Assembly (NCBI GenBank): GCA_030592825.1
Contig: JAUVIG010000054.1
Location: 1-14,052, forward strand
DNA length: 14,052 nucleotides
Origin: Chlorobiota bacterium
GTDB lineage: Bacteria; Bacteroidota; Bacteroidia; Bacteroidales; JAADGE01
Direction: 5' to 3'
Shown here: piece by piece, positions 13,968 to 14,052 of the stretch
Numbering within the stretch: the stretch's first letter is position 1
Layout of the letters: the number at the start of each line of letters is the position of its first letter
Program-made: the position numbers and the translations under genes
Notes under the pieces: generated by a model
Database searches by the model: none
What the model was told of the DNA's origin: nothing
What the model saw: only the letters and a program-made list of their open reading frames with translations

Positions 13968-14052
13968 ATGGTTCTACCACGAATTTACCGGAATATTTAT
14001 AAATTCTAAAATGATTTAATGATATAATAAATAAAGGTCATAATTAAAAAAC

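Noticed and set aside
13981..14006. GAATTTA/TAAATTC hairpin after the PafA-like gene
   Set aside because: A 7-bp AT-rich stem with a 12-base loop and no T-run does not support a terminator. The rest of the 85-base tail shows nothing else.
1..14052. CRISPR array, tRNA, rRNA, prophage or insertion sequence
   Set aside because: No regularly spaced repeats, cloverleaf-like sequence, rRNA segments, integrase or transposase were seen on either strand.

Overview
The window looks like a chromosomal segment of a Bacteroidota bacterium, probably of the Bacteroidales/Marinilabiliales type. The evidence is strongly AT-rich DNA, no recognisable Shine-Dalgarno sequences before the genes, Bacteroidota-type -7 elements (TAnnTTTG) close to some start codons, a C-terminal type IX secretion (T9SS type A) sorting domain, and several lineage-typical housekeeping genes. 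I see no rRNA, tRNA, CRISPR array, transposase or phage gene. All the genes share the same AT-rich look, so nothing coding suggests a recent island.

Layout. Bases 1-153 hold an imperfect palindromic element. Its terminal arm recurs at 6085-6112, and its interior overlaps what may be the 3' end of a lost gene. A secreted leucine-rich-repeat protein (195-2225) is convergent, with overlapping stop codons, with a membrane-anchored M23 (LytM) murein peptidase (minus strand, 2222-3181). Divergent from that peptidase, a plus-strand series runs to the end of the window: a triple-PASTA membrane protein, a large T9SS-secreted surface protein, coaD (phosphopantetheine adenylyltransferase), the AmmeMemoRadiSam genes amrS and amrB, a clostripain-like (C11) secreted protein, a stand-alone HsdR-N (PD-(D/E)XK) nuclease domain, a Nif3-family dinuclear-metal protein, a coiled-coil C4 zinc-ribbon protein, a strong intrinsic terminator, and a PafA-like alkaline phosphatase superfamily protein.

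Themes. The left half is envelope-oriented: LRR protein, M23 endopeptidase, PASTA protein and T9SS cargo. The middle is metabolic or of unknown function. CoaD is the penultimate step of coenzyme A synthesis. AmrS and AmrB are two of the three proteins of the widely conserved but functionally unresolved AmmeMemoRadiSam system, and the third (AMMECR1/AmrA) is absent from the window. Nif3 and the zinc-ribbon protein are separated by 3 bases and must be co-transcribed.

The most interesting observations are four. The alkaline phosphatase superfamily protein appears to have lost most of its metal ligands and so looks like a secreted pseudoenzyme. The palindromic element has a dispersed third arm. 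The amrS-amrB pair lacks amrA and is followed closely by a C11-like protein with an altered S1/active-site position. The solo HsdR nuclease domain has intact catalytic residues and an almost leaderless promoter. No wholly new multi-gene system can be claimed from sequence reading alone.
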